DNA from: Wurfbainia villosa | Taxonomy: Eukaryota > Streptophyta > Magnoliopsida > Zingiberales > Zingiberaceae | DNA: 64,000 bases | Assembly: GCA_025175895.1 (NCBI GenBank) | Contig: CM046006.1 | Location: 67,538,288-67,602,287 of the forward strand | Direction of reading: 5' to 3' | Part shown: piece by piece, positions 8,237 through 19,900 of the stretch | Layout of the letters: every line of letters starts with the position of its first letter | Position numbering within the stretch: position 1 is the first letter of the stretch | Made by a program: the position numbers and the translations under genes | The notes under the pieces: model-generated | The model's input: only the letters and a program-made list of their open reading frames with translations | Databases searched by the model: none | What the model was told of the DNA's origin: nothing

Positions 8237-10445
8237 ATGACCCCTAAGACCATCTCTTCCTCTGCGTGGTATGAGCATACCATAACCCAACTAGATCGCG
8301 ACCACTATTTCTGTAATCTTAAAGACAGGTTTATAGAACCTTCCTTAAAATGCTGCTTCACGACCAAAATGCACCGACCAAATCATCCTCCTCCTGGTTT
8401 GATTTGTTTCTTCTCTGAACAATTTCTTAACGGCTTGTCCCTACCAGTACCGGCTGTCTATTTAGACCTTTTAGACTTCTATGGACTACCCCTGAACCAA
8501 TTCACCCCCAACTCCTTTCGGATTCTGTCGGGAGCCCATATAGTGTTCCAACACTTAAACCTCTCTTTAACTCCTAAAATATTCCATTGCTTTTTCCAAT
8601 TAAAATCTTTTAAGGCAGGTCTTTTTTATTTATCTAGCCTGCATTGCCAATTCCTAGTGAACCTGCCTACTTCCCATAAGGGATGAGAAGAATTATACTT
8701 TTTTGTACAGCTTCCAGCCTCTTTACCTTATTCTGATACTTGGAAGGTAAACCTTCCCGAACTATCTTCCTTCCGGGAAATGAGGACCAAATGTCCTTTC
8801 CCAGAAGTTTATAAAGTATTAGGAGAGTCACACTATTGTTCAAATCATCTACTAAAGACTCCCCTTTTAAGACACTTTGGACTATCCCACCTCCCTTCGA
8901 CGACCTCGATTGCTGTAGGTAGGATGACACTTACTTTGCAATATAATTTTCCTCCTACGTTATCCGTCTTTCTTACCAATGCATTTTGTAGATAACCTAA
9001 TGCAGGAAGCTTTGGTAGAAGGAGAGGCGATTGAGGCTGCCAAGAAGAAGAAGGCCTCCACCAAGAGAGGTAAATCAGTAGCAGCTCTTTCGTCCCCTCG
9101 GAAGAAACTGAGGCTAGCTAAGAAAGGAGCCCCAAGTTCCTCTGCTCTTCCCCCTCCTTCTTCCGGTCAACCTAGTTCGCAATCTCTGACTATCTATGAA
9201 CTGAGAAAAAGGGGCACTACCCTATCTGTCCCATCTTCATCTCCCCAAGGGGAGGACTCTCCTTCTTATTCTCCCCATTCATCCCCTCCTGCACATAACT
9301 TGCCTCTACCTTCCCACACCGAGTCCCTCTCTGCTCCTATCCCTACCGACGCCCTTGCTTCTCCTACCCCTCTTCGGCGTGTTGGACCCACACTCCCCTC
9401 TGAAGAAAAGGATCTTCCCCTTCCCGTTCCTCCGAGGGCCACATTGGGGTCCTTGTTGAAGATTCGTCATCCCTCGGAGGTGAAAATTTTCAATCAGTCG
9501 GGCGTACAAGGCCCTTGTGAAAAAGTGAGCAAACTGCTGTCCGAGGTATTTGCTATTTCTTTCTTATCTTTACTATACGTCTCTATGTGTCGGCATACAC
9601 TAACGTTGCTTTCCTTCTTCCAGGCCTCATCCCAGCACCACAACATGGTAGTCTAGCTGGCTCAGTTCCAATCCAGCATGGAGACCCGCCACTTCGCCGC
9701 TATAGCGCAACAAAAAGAGCTCGTTCGGCAGTTAAGCGAGCAAGAGGCGAAGGAAGCGGACCTGAGGGACCAATGCGAAGATGCAATGATGCAATTGGCC
9801 CTGGTTCAAAGCGAGAAGGAGGAACTGCAGCGAAAGAATGAGGAACTCGAACGACGAGTTTTCCTCCAATCTAGTGAATTGCAACAAGTGGACGTCTTGG
9901 CCCGTGAACTGAAGGAATATAAAGGACACCTTGGGGATTCCATGATCAAAGATGCTGACTCCTCGACTACAATTCTACAGCTTCAGCAAGAATGCTACAG
10001 GCTTCAACTAGAGCGTCAGGCCTAGGAAGCTACCAAGAAATCCTGTATAGAAAAATGTCAGGAGCTTTCCTCCATAGTGGCGGCTCTTCCTCAAGCCTTA
10101 TCACCGGTGGCTCGGCAACAGTCCACCCTTCACAAAGAGTACTCTGAGGCCCTTTCCACTCTGGGACAGCAAGCCATACAAGCAGCCATCGAAAAAGATG
10201 CCTTGGCGGCCAAATTGGCGGAAAGTCGAGCCCAGCTGGCCAAATGTCAAGATCAGCTGAAGGAGCAAGAAGCCGATCTTAAGGGGCGATACGTCAAGAA
10301 GGAGGTAGATCTATTCATACTAGGCTTTGAGGGGTCTTCGGCTCAAAATGCCGAACGAGGATATCCGCCCCCTGGTATGGACACCAGCTACTTAGATCCT
10401 GTAGATGCCCTAGCCAAGTGTCCTCCTGAACTGTTTGAATTGTAA
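8237..10445 (+). pseudogene. Antisense accessory gene delta, copy 1: Transposase_28-like domain plus coiled coil, three exons
   Basis: Exon 1 (8237-8918) holds a domain like the Pfam family 'putative gypsy type transposon' (Transposase_28). Key strings are FYGLPLNQFTPNSFRIL, FHCFFQLKSF and LYFFVQ. A GT-AG intron (8919-8991) joins exon 2 (8992-9545), rich in Lys, Ser and Pro, with frame kept. A second intron (9546-9623) joins exon 3 (9624-10445), a long heptad-type coiled coil. The model gives about 685 codons. Three in-frame stops break it: TGA 8684-8686, TAG 9654-9656 and TAG 10023-10025. The first and third are shared with copy 2; the second is private. It runs opposite to gag-pol, like gene 23 of maize Grande. 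ATG 8237 was chosen because the open frame before it shows no family similarity. Domain naming is from recall. Confidence 0.78.
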
Positions 10446-10625
10446 CTTCTAATGTTCCACTTCTTGTAATGACTTTTTCCTTATCAATGAAGAACAATTA
10501 TGTTAACCATAACTTTTATTATCATCCCTGTATGTCTCCTTGTGGGTCGGAAATTCTGGACCAACTTCAATCTTTCCTCTTTTTATACTATCATTCCTTT
10601 TCTTGTGTAAATGCAGTAATCGTAG

Positions 10626-13600
10626 TAATCACGCCCGAGCATCGCAGCGAAAATCAAACGGACGGCATCTCCCCTGTACGTGGCAACATTTCGGGTTAAT
10701 ACAAGGCCCGTAGGCCCACAACAACAACAATATATATAACAAATAACAGCAGCAGAAATAAAGAGCGCATACCCACAACATACATAACAAAAATCTACAG
10801 GTGTACACCACCTGACAAGTCCACAGTCAAAAACCGTAAATAAAACAACTACACAAATAGAGTCCACGATATCACGACAAAATCCATAACAACAACAAGT
10901 CCATACATATCAAAGTCCAAGACATAACCAAAAACGAACTCCTCGGGAGACTCGGAAAACAGAGATGGGATGGATCGGTCGGCGCAGCTCCAAGTCGTCA
11001 CAAGGCATCTACCTGTTACCTGGGCGACAGAAAAACCCAGGGTCGGAGGTGGTGAGTAAAACTCAGCAGGTAATCAGAGAAAACATGTAAATATATATAT
11101 CAATATTACATGTCATTCAACAGTCTAAATCTACTAGAACAACGGGTATACATCAACATAAAAGGTATATATGCATGCATACACTAAATAAACTGAACAA
11201 CAACGATGCTGACATACCTGACCGTCAGCTACTCTATCCTGATCCAACCTGGGCATATATCCACATCATAGGGTATAAAAGAATAACACTAACTCACACA
11301 ATATCCTGAATATGATCCAAGGGTATCACCGTGAATAACCAACATGTATAAAAGTACCAGCCTACTACCATACAGGAAATGCAGTAGCATGTATGAATAT
11401 ATACAAACAAATGCAACAAGCATAGTACATACAAATGCATCATCAAAGTGAGTATGCATATAGACTGTATCTGTATGTATACTAATCACCATCATCCATA
11501 TATATATATATACAAGCAGGTATGTATATATATATAATCATATGCAAAACACCGTATGATACTAAGAATGCAAAGATGCATGGTCATGCCTGCTCACCCC
11601 TACTCGCTACCACGACCCCAGTGTGGCCTAGGTGGAACGACATGACAACTGTCCCAACTCACACCAACCACTGCTATAGAGTGGCCGAGTGGGCAGTATG
11701 ATCAAGTAGCATATGAGCGTAAAGAGCTCGCTACACAACGGGGGTCCCTGCTGCTAGCCACTCCGACTAACACTACCAATGAGTGGTCGAGTACCACGCA
11801 CCCAGGACAACTGCACACAACTCCAACTACCACCATCTATAGTGGTAGAGTGCGACACAACAAATGCTCTGCCCTCACACCAGTTACTCCTCTGGAAGTA
11901 ACCTGGGAGGCAGGATGACTGACGACTCTCTCTCAACCCCAAGGGGAGACGATGTCGTCAGTATGCATGCAATGATATGAGGGTACTGTCTCACCTACAG
12001 GCATCTACCATAGACTCTCTGTTCAATAGAGAGTCACACCCAATTGATCAGTACACTCTCTATCCTGTAGAGAGTCATACTCATCTGATCATGACAGGCT
12101 AGGACCATCGGTCCGTAGCGACACACCATCCACGACTCACCTGACCATTCACACAACCCATGGTTGGTGAATAAATGTGCAACCTACAGGTACGGAATAA
12201 GTCCTACATTTAGGGCCATACTTATCCACAGAGGACCTTTTTGCCAAATTTACAATTTAGATCATCCTCCTTACTCTAACATCTACACCCTACTAAACAG
12301 TTAGACCTACTTACATCACATCTGTAACTCCTAGATCATGCTAGGGAATATGTGTTATCAATAATCGAGCACACATATATATCAACGATAAGTTCAAGCA
12401 TACGATAAATAGAGCAGGATCAAGATGATATGAACACCTAGCATGCTCATATCTATGTCTAAATCTGAAAGTCATTACATCTACCCGACCGGTAGGAAAT
12501 TACCTACATGATAAGAAGCTCGTGACAATATAAATCCTCACGGCCGCGATCCTGCCTCGTATCCATGTCCTGCACAAACCATGATATGCATTAAGTTCAA
12601 GCATATGACAATAGATGTATATAATTTACTATTCTATCGTTTCCATACTCGCGTCCCTTTATCGAATACGAATTAGAAGCTCAAAGAGTTAAGCCACTCA
12701 TCCAACTCTATTTAATTTAACTCACTGTTTCAATTAGCAAAAGTGCTAACCCACTCATCCAACTCCATACCCATTCCACCAAATCAATCCCATGTAGATT
12801 TAATCTTTTTATACCTAATTTGATGCAACAGGATCACCAACAAATTAAGTATAAATCTAACCCATATTCACACCGCTACACATCTCTATTTGTAGCTTAA
12901 ACACAGCTACTAATTCACAACCGGTCAAACACCCAACAAAACCTCACCATCGACCAACCCTTATTATTAATTCAAACCCAGTTCCACCAATTAGATACCC
13001 AACTATTTAACCATTGTTAACTAGCTAAATCAAGGCAACTAATGAATTGATCTACACTAACAGAACCCATTCACGACATATCCAACCACATTTCCAACGC
13101 CAGCCCCCTGTTCACATCCACACAGCCACCTCTCCGGTAAGCACCATCGGCAACCAAACAACACACGGGACAGTAGGGAAAAAAAAAGGAAGAGATGGAT
13201 CGTGCTTACCAGCGAATTGAAGCAACACCTAAAGAATCCCCTTGAATCATACTGTTCAACTGATCGAACTCACTGCCCAAACCAAATTAGGTCACGACAA
13301 GTCACAGAACATCCAGAAATCCGACCCAAATACAAGCTTTACCTTACTGTTGTAATCTCCTTCGGCAGCCCAATCCCAAAACCGATAGTAACTCTCGGAA
13401 TCCGGCAACAACTCCCCACTGATCGGCAGCCCACAGCCCTATTTAGACCAGAACCTAAATTCGGAGGCTCTACTCACCGGCGACCACCAGCGCTCCAATT
13501 TCTGCCCCATTCGCTAGGTCAAGGTCAGGGAAAGGAAAAAAAAATGAGATCGGATAGCGCCTTACCTAGCACCGACGACCACCGACGTAGAATCCCTCAA

Positions 13601-14296
13601 ACCGGCGCTTTGCTCCCTATCACGCCTAATCACGCCAAAGCCACCGTCTCGCTCCGATAGGCATCCGAGCCCTAACTAGCACACGTGCCGGGCTCACGAC
13701 CCACTCTTGGCCCCGAGCACGCCACGGCTGGCAAAGCGTCCAGCCGCACACACCCTCCGCCCCAATCCACATTCCATCTACTCCTACCCTCCCGATTCCA
13801 GCCCATCCGCGAAGACAGTCGAGGACGTCGGCCATCGTTGCAGAGGAGAGGGAGAAGAAGAGGCGGCTGTGGGTTTCGGGAGAACAGAGAAGATGAGCGG
13901 AAGAGGTCGTCGCGCATGGAAATGTAAAGAAACCGACGAAAATAAAGAATGGTCATCATTCGGCGGAGGGAGAGGAAACGGTAAGGAATTAGAAAATGGA
14001 TCGGGTTAATAACGGGTTGGGTTTTAGGGTTATTAAGTTGGGTTTTAATCCTATAAGCCATTAACCCAAGATTTAATTAAACCTAGGTTAATTTAACCCA
14101 AGCTCCCTTCAATTAAACCCATTTAATACCCCAATATAAACAGGCTTTACAAAAGTCTGTTCGCTTTATCCCCACTAAATATCCATAGAACCTCCGTTTA
14201 AATCTAGAAATATTTCTGAAAAGTTCCACAAGATGTTTTATCAATTACCAAGGAATATATATATATATATATATATATTTCCTCCGGTATTTTACA
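10626..14296 (-). mobile_element. Long solo LTR, chromovirus (Tekay/Del)-like, copy 1
   Basis: On the plus strand the block starts with a degraded form of TGTCACGCCCCGAG and ends CGGTATTTTACA. On the minus strand that is TGTAAAATACCG to CGGGGCGTGACA, the terminal pattern I associate with Tekay/Del LTRs. It is about 3.7 kb with no coding. The following bases tgtcg match the preceding bases in copy 2 (cgtcg) at four of five positions, an imperfect target duplication. Small open frames at 13202-14061 are in a GC-rich part and have no family resemblance. It lies between delta and gamma of the host element. Confidence 0.6.
14253..14278. repeat. AT microsatellite, copy 1
   Basis: An (AT)n run lies near the end of the solo LTR. 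The run in copy 2 (about 41941-41979) is longer, so it changed length after the duplication. Confidence 0.9.
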
Positions 14297-14510
14297 TGTC
14301 GAGTTGGTTCGGGGACTTACTTGGAAGGTCTCGAATGACATTATTCATATCCGACCCGATTTTGGTTCGGCCAACAATTTAAATAACTTTCGCCTGCTGA
14401 TCTTCCCTATCCCTCTTACTGCTTCGGAAACAATATCAGTCTCTTCATCTTCTTCCCCTTCCCAAGAACTTCTGCCGTCGCTTTCCTTCCGCTATAAATC
14501 ATTACCCTCC

Positions 14511-14999
14511 ATGTCTTCGTCCCTTTATCTCACTCTCATGGCTTCAGCGGGGCACACCATCGAGATTTCTTCAGAATCAGAATCTTTTGAGCTACAAGAC
14601 TGGGTTTCTGAAGACACTGATGATTCGGAGACCCGCTCAACCGCCACCTCAGCCTTCCGCCCCCTTCCTTTTCCGCCTCTCATTCCAGCTCCAACTCCTC
14701 CTACAGGGAGGTCCTTTCGTGCACCATCTCCCTCATTTCGTAATAGGGTGTGGAATCCTCCCTTCACATGGGAGTACACAGTGGGAGACCCCCGTGCTGC
14801 TGCCGAACTTCCCCCACTTCCACCGGCGCTGGCCTTCCTCCCAGTCTCCCCGGCGAGAGCTCATCCTTCTCCTTTCGATGAAGGTCCATCATCCATTCCT
14901 CCCGCTCAAGGCGAGCGCTATAGGCTTATCCTGACATCTTCCCCACCCCAAGAACCTTCGAATGCTTCTTCTGTTAAAAGCAACAAAAAGCCTTCATAG
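14511..14999 (+). CDS. Antisense accessory gene gamma, copy 1: Ser/Pro-rich protein
   Basis: An uninterrupted frame of 162 codons starts at ATG 14511; a second in-frame ATG is at 14538. The product is rich in Ser, Pro and Glu, with an acidic start (SSESESFELQDWVSEDTDD) followed by proline-rich text. I recognise no domain. Its make-up resembles the Ser/Pro-rich exon of alpha (44660-45463) and exon 2 of delta, so gamma with beta downstream may be a third set of the same kind. It is kept open in copy 2 (42213-42701) with only a few substitutions. Whether it is translated is unknown. The open frame extends upstream to 14304, but no conserved feature supports that part. Confidence 0.5.
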   Translation: MSSSLYLTLMASAGHTIEISSESESFELQDWVSEDTDDSETRSTATSAFRPLPFPPLIPAPTPPTGRSFRAPSPSFRNRVWNPPFTWEYTVGDPRAAAELPPLPPALAFLPVSPARAHPSPFDEGPSSIPPAQGERYRLILTSSPPQEPSNASSVKSNKKPS

Positions 15000-15280
15000 A
15001 TTAAACAATGTAATCCTTTTCAAACATGTTAATAAAAATGAGGGAGGGAATTGATATTTACTTTTGTCATTTTCCTGTAGAAGTAAGGTTTCTATCCTCA
15101 AAAAGGACTGTAATCTGGCCCGAACATACCTTCTTTACCATCTCCTGGGGATTCGGACCCTCTTAATTACCTTTATAGTTTCGGCGACTCTCCACCTACT
15201 GTCTCTATGCTTCCCCTTCTTCACTGGCATTTATTATCCCCATCTCTTCTACAAACAAATGCGCCCTTCTCCTTCCTCGC

Positions 15281-15287
15281 TATAAAG
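15281..15287 (+). promoter_or_regulatory. TATA box candidate for beta, copy 1
   Basis: The string tataaag lies 60 bp before the beta ATG at 15341 and is kept in copy 2 at 42983-42989. Confidence 0.45.
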
Positions 15288-15340
15288 ACTTTCAACCCTT
15301 ACCGTATAGCTTCCATCTTTCCCTTTTCTTTCCCTTTGTC

Positions 15341-15558
15341 ATGGACCAACCATCGGAACAAGGCAGCAATCCCTCTCCTGCTGAAGAACAGATAGACGAT
15401 CGCCGCTACATAGCTAAACTGGAGGAGCAGGTGAGGTATTTGCAACAGCGGCTGAGGGAAGCTTCCGTCAGTAACCGCTCTTTGCATCAACAACTGGTCG
15501 GGTCCCAAAAGGAGCTATCCAAGCAAATCTTCCTGCAACAGTCTTATCTTCGGCAACT
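15341..15558 (+). pseudogene. Antisense accessory gene beta, copy 1, truncated at the SIRE-a junction
   Basis: The first 72 codons match the intact beta at 43043. The homologous text stops after cggcaact, where three extra bases and the SIRE-a LTR follow. The frame then ends within the LTR at 15574. Confidence 0.7.
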
Positions 15559-15561
15559 TAA
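15559..15561. other. Breakpoint between duplication copy 1 and SIRE-a
   Basis: Three bases (taa) match neither copy 2 beta nor the SIRE-a LTR. The LTR on the right lacks its first 54 bp relative to the other SIRE-a LTR (missing part equals 25766-25819). This looks like end joining with filler bases, or an assembly join. Confidence 0.6.
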
Positions 15562-16642
15562 GGTTCGGAGATAACGCTCCTACTCCACGGCGATCCTTAA
15601 GGTGGATCAACCCAAGCAATTTCACTATGAAGCTTTCTCTTTACAAAGACCTCCTCTTCTTACAAAAGATGACAATGAAGATTTGAGAGGAGAAAGGAGA
15701 TTAATACACTTAGAAAGCTTGGAAAACTTGTAGGAGCTTAGAAGAACGATCAGAATATAAGCATTAGGCTCTTCTTGCTCCCCTTGGGCTCTTTTTATAG
15801 GAAAGAGCCTCTTTTTCCCGTTGGAGGTCTATCGATCGTGATGACTTTCATCACGATCACGATTCTAACAGCTTCAACGGATTTGCGGGATTTGCCGTCA
15901 TCGCTCCAGCAGGAAGACTATCGATCGCCAACATGTCGATTCGGACCGATGTCGTCGTAGTCGACCGCCACCGCTCACGGGATATTTTTGCGATCGGCGC
16001 CGATAATGATCGGCATTGCCGCTACATAGCCGGTCGAGTCGATCGTTCACCGGCTCAACTGATAACCCGATCGGCGATAATGACCTTCCAAACTCTAGTG
16101 CTATATTTTAAGGGCCAGTTCGACCGACACCATGTTCCAGTCGACTGGCACACTCCAAGTATGACTAATTCATACTTGAAAACATAACCTAAGCCTAGAC
16201 TTAACCTTCTAGCTTCTCCATCAGCCTTGCGCCTCTAGGATTTCTCTGAGTCCATGACTCCATCCATGCGCTAGCCTTCAAAAGCTTCCTTCGGTTTCGT
16301 CATGCTTTAGGTTTCTTCTTTGCCAAAGTACGCTTGGACTTTACGTCGCCAAGACTACATGCTTGGACTTATGCCGCCAAGACTTTCCTTTGGTCTTCCT
16401 TTTCCAAGGATCTTGGACTTTATGCCGCCAAGACTACATGCTTGGACTTATCTTTGCCAAGACCTTTCCTTGACTTCTCTTTGCCAAGATCACACTTGGA
16501 CTTGTCTTTTACCAAGTCTTCATACTTGGATTTTCCTGTCACTTAAACATGTATACAATTAGATCACAAAACATTGCCTAACTTAGATGATTATCCAAAC
16601 ATCAAAATATATATAAATGCTTGGGGCATTGTTGCACCAACA
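15562..16642 (-). repeat. 3' LTR of SIRE-a, truncated
   Basis: It aligns to 25820-26898. The outer 54 bp are missing. Outside about 15820-16170 the two LTRs are nearly identical; within that interval they differ by many small indels in CpG-rich modules. The inner end is TGTTGGTGCA read on the minus strand. Confidence 0.85.
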
Positions 16643-16656
16643 ATCTCCCCCTTTTT
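16643..16656 (-). promoter_or_regulatory. Polypurine tract of SIRE-a
   Basis: The plus-strand text atctcccccttttt is the complement of the aaaaagggggagat tract and abuts the 3' LTR. Confidence 0.85.
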
Positions 16657-17824
16657 GATGTTTGACAATCATTTAAGTTAGATCTTCTTTACATAAACAT
16701 ATTTCAATATGAATTCTAACAATGTCCCTTCTCCCCTTTGACATACAACAAAAGGGAAGAGGTTATTCAATAAGTGCAGGAAAGAATTATAATTAACACA
16801 ACTTGAACAAAGGTATAAAATTGATATGAAGCTCCCCCTAAATCCAAAACATGTTTCATGATAAACAAAACATAAGCAATAGGCAAATATGTCCTAGTCT
16901 TGCACCAACAATTATATAAATAAGGGATGTAGCTCCCCCTAAACCAGTGCACCAAGAAAATTCGCCTTTCCATACAAGGTATCATATATCTTGGAAATTG
17001 TATAATGTCCAAAATTGAACCTTTTAACCGATGAAAAACCACTTTCCATTCCAGCGATGACACCGGTTGGAATAAGCGAGCGATCAAGCTGACCATGTGC
17101 TGATTGTGATCGGTGATGTCGAACAATCTGAATTTTGAGTTTTGATCAGGTTTGAAAATGCGTAGAAAATTACGTGGGTGTCAAAAATCCGCGAAACAGC
17201 ATACACATTTTGTCGACCTAATATAACATATGAAAATATTAGGCGAAAAACATGTTCACAGATTAATGGATTGATACGATATTTAAAACAACACAATTTT
17301 GACACAAAAAGTGTAATTGTATCGTATCAATATTCATACCCTCGTACTATATGCTCAACTTCTAAACTTGATAAACAACAAATTGTAGGCACTAATAGAA
17401 GTGAATAATAATAAAAAAACAATTTCATATCATCAATCAAAAGTCATTACATAAGTAGGAGTTTATGCCATACATACGGCCAAAAAGAAACTAACAAAGA
17501 AAACATCTAACGATCGTCGCCCTCAAAGATCCATCGGTGCCGATGACGAACCATCGTGAGGTGGGTGTCCAGTGCGAAGGCGGAGAATCGCGCCGCTGCG
17601 ATGCACCTCTCTCACGAGGGAGAGGAGCTCCCGATGCTCTAGGCGCAGCCTCAAGACGCGTGTGTCCACCCGGGCTCGTAAAAGCATCGCGGCACCGAGG
17701 GATGTGTCTGTAGAACAAGATCGCTCGCAGTTAGCCTCCCGCAGCTAGATCCTCAAAGAACACTGCAAAGACCACCTCGGCTACACCTTCCGCAGCGCAT
17801 CCTCCGAGTGCCGAGCGGCACTCG
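16657..17824. other. 3' untranslated part of SIRE-a
   Basis: Mostly AT-rich, with no protein I can name. A GC-rich stretch (17500-17824) directly after the envelope-position ORF could be its frame-shifted C-terminal part. Confidence 0.4.
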
Positions 17825-18840
17825 CTACCCGCCGTCTTTGGGTCCCGAAGACGGATCCTCTCCGGCCTTCAGGCCCGCCAATGAGAAACTCCGTCGAGTC
17901 ATCTGATCATATTTCCTATTCATGATTTTAATGACTCCTATATTCACATCAATGCCTACAGAGCTGAGCCATTGAGTGAGGACATTTCCAAATGGTATGT
18001 GAATCTTCCCATTGTTTGGTCTTATGAAATGAATGATGCATTGAAAGGTATTGAGACCAATGTTAATGTCTAAGTATTGACAAAAGAAATGCATGAGAAG
18101 TAGGTGTGGAGGAACCAAAGCCAAACCACGGGTAACAATGGGAAGAAGACAATGAGCAATGACCTTATAAAGGACATTGTCGAAGGCATGCTTCTGGGAT
18201 TGAAATAAATTGGTGTTTAGGTCGGGGATAGTGATAGAAGGTATCATGAAGGAATCTAAAGAAATCTCCTCAAAGGGAGATGGAAGAGGTTCACTCCAAG
18301 ATGGATATAGAGTGAAATCACTGAAGGAAGACATCCGAGAAAATCGGTCCAGATCCGGGATCGAATCCGTGATCGCTACGAGCAACGCGAGTCCCAGATC
18401 TCACCCATCTCCAACCTGGTCGAGGTTGTTGTTGAAAAATTCAGAGAGGAGGGTGATGTTTACGTGATGTTCACAGAAAACCAACGACTCAAGGTTGTAA
18501 TGTTGGATGATTTGAACAATGTCGAAACAAAAGTCTTTAAGAAACTTGGAATCCATTGACCTAGGTGGAATAAGTTGGAATTTGTTTTTATGAAAAGCAC
18601 TTTCAAGGGCGGAATTTGGAAATCGAGGATCAACAGAGGGTTGAGGGTTTGACGGGCCCTCATTGGTCGGAGGTGCCCGGGTGCGCTTAGTAGCAACATG
18701 CTTAATTCTAAATGGGCGAAAAGACAACAAAAATGCACAATGTAGGTTGATGATGCATGAGCAAGATAAGCATGGGTTAGTGAAAATCATAGGAACAAAA
18801 CAAAACATTGATCATGAAAGAAAATATACCTAGGTGGCAT
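17825..18840 (-). pseudogene. Envelope-position ORF of SIRE-a with a predicted 122-bp intron; plant transposon-protein-like
   Basis: On the minus strand ATG at 18840 opens an 11-base exon (18840-18830), then a GT-AG intron (18829-18708). Exon 2 from 18707 joins in frame (start reads MPPRIKHVATKRTRAPP). The following text has DPRFPNSALESAF and a run of short hydrophobic motifs resembling the Pfam 'putative plant transposon protein' group. An in-frame TGA near 18401 splits an otherwise open frame of about 290 codons ending at 17825. It lies about 1 kb downstream of RNase H in the sense direction, where SIRE-type elements carry an env-like ORF. No signal peptide or clear membrane anchor is visible, so an envelope role is not supported. 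Family assignment is tentative. Confidence 0.55.
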
Positions 18841-19900
18841 GGTGAACAAGGATCAATGCCGGACCACGAAACCCTAGCCGAGTGACTGGACCCTAGAGCG
18901 CGACCGGAGTGACACGAGAAGGTCCTCGAGTTGGAGAGCACTTCTAAATGGGATCACGTGTCGATGAGGTCGCCGGAAAACAAAGGAGAACGGCTAAGAG
19001 GTGCGGTGGACGGTCGTCGGAAGAGGAAAAGAAGAGAGAAATCGAGAGGTTCTGGCGAGTCGAACCGGTGGAAAGCCCTAAAAACCGCGACACCAGTCGA
19101 CTGCCGTTAGTCGGCAGTCGAACTGATCGTGATCAGTCGAACCGGGCAGTCGCATACGAACGGTTCAGATGCTGCTGGGCCGATCGCTATAAATGGCAGA
19201 ATCGATGGTTATCCCGACCGATCACCGTGATACGAACCATTTCAGAGGTATACCGATCCGCTATAAATGGCAGTCGAACTGATAACGAACCGGGTAAGCT
19301 TGGTTCGATATCGGCGTATCAGTCGAACTGGCGTTAGGTACCAGTCGACTGATATCAGTCTGATAGCCTTTTTGGCCAGATTTAAAAATTCATAATTAAT
19401 TCAATAAAGATCAAAAAATCACAAAATTTCGTGGGTAATATTGTTAGATCATTTCCTATCAAGGAAAAATTATTTTAAAATTTTATTACCTCTAGATTTT
19501 GATATTGACACAATCTTGAGATTTTGCAAAAATTATGATATTTTTGCAAAACTTTGTATCACTTTGGCTTATCAATAGGAAATTGTTTCTCAAGGTTTGA
19601 TAGACATAGTTTACATTTTATTTTATTTGACATTTCCAATCATATTCTTGGAGCTATATGCACATTAATTGTACATAGGCCTTCCCAATGATTGGTCCAA
19701 TGAAGGATTAATGTTTCTAGATGACACTTTGGTTCATAGTAATGCATCATAACAAGCATGATGAACCAAGTGCATCTCCCTAACATCTCACATGTTGTCT
19801 AGGTGGCTCAATACAAAAATCATGGTTTCCTAAGTGTTTTGTGAGATGGTTAAAGGTATAAATCCTAGTATTTCTATAGAATCATGCAAAAACTACACTT
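18841..19900. other. SIRE-a spacer between RNase H and the envelope-position ORF, with palindromic modules
   Basis: Between about 19090 and 19370 the motifs cagtcgactg, agtcgaactg and gctataaatggcag recur, like the modules in the U3 parts of the SIRE LTRs. The remainder (19380-19900) is AT-rich and non-coding. Confidence 0.5.

Larger units (their letters stand above)
7860..15558 (+). repeat. Segmental duplication, copy 1 (delta, solo LTR, gamma, truncated beta)
   Basis: This block is collinear with 26899-43257 once SIRE-b is removed from the second copy. Over 7860-10610 about thirty single-base differences were seen, mostly transitions. It begins at the inner edge of the Tat 3' LTR and ends inside beta at cggcaact. 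After that come three unmatched bases (taa), then truncated SIRE-a LTR sequence from 15562. Confidence 0.85.

Noticed and set aside
13202..14061. Overlapping open frames on both strands in the solo LTR (copy 1), and their partners at 41002-41748
   Set aside because: They lie in a GC-rich LTR stretch, change frame between the two copies and have no family resemblance.
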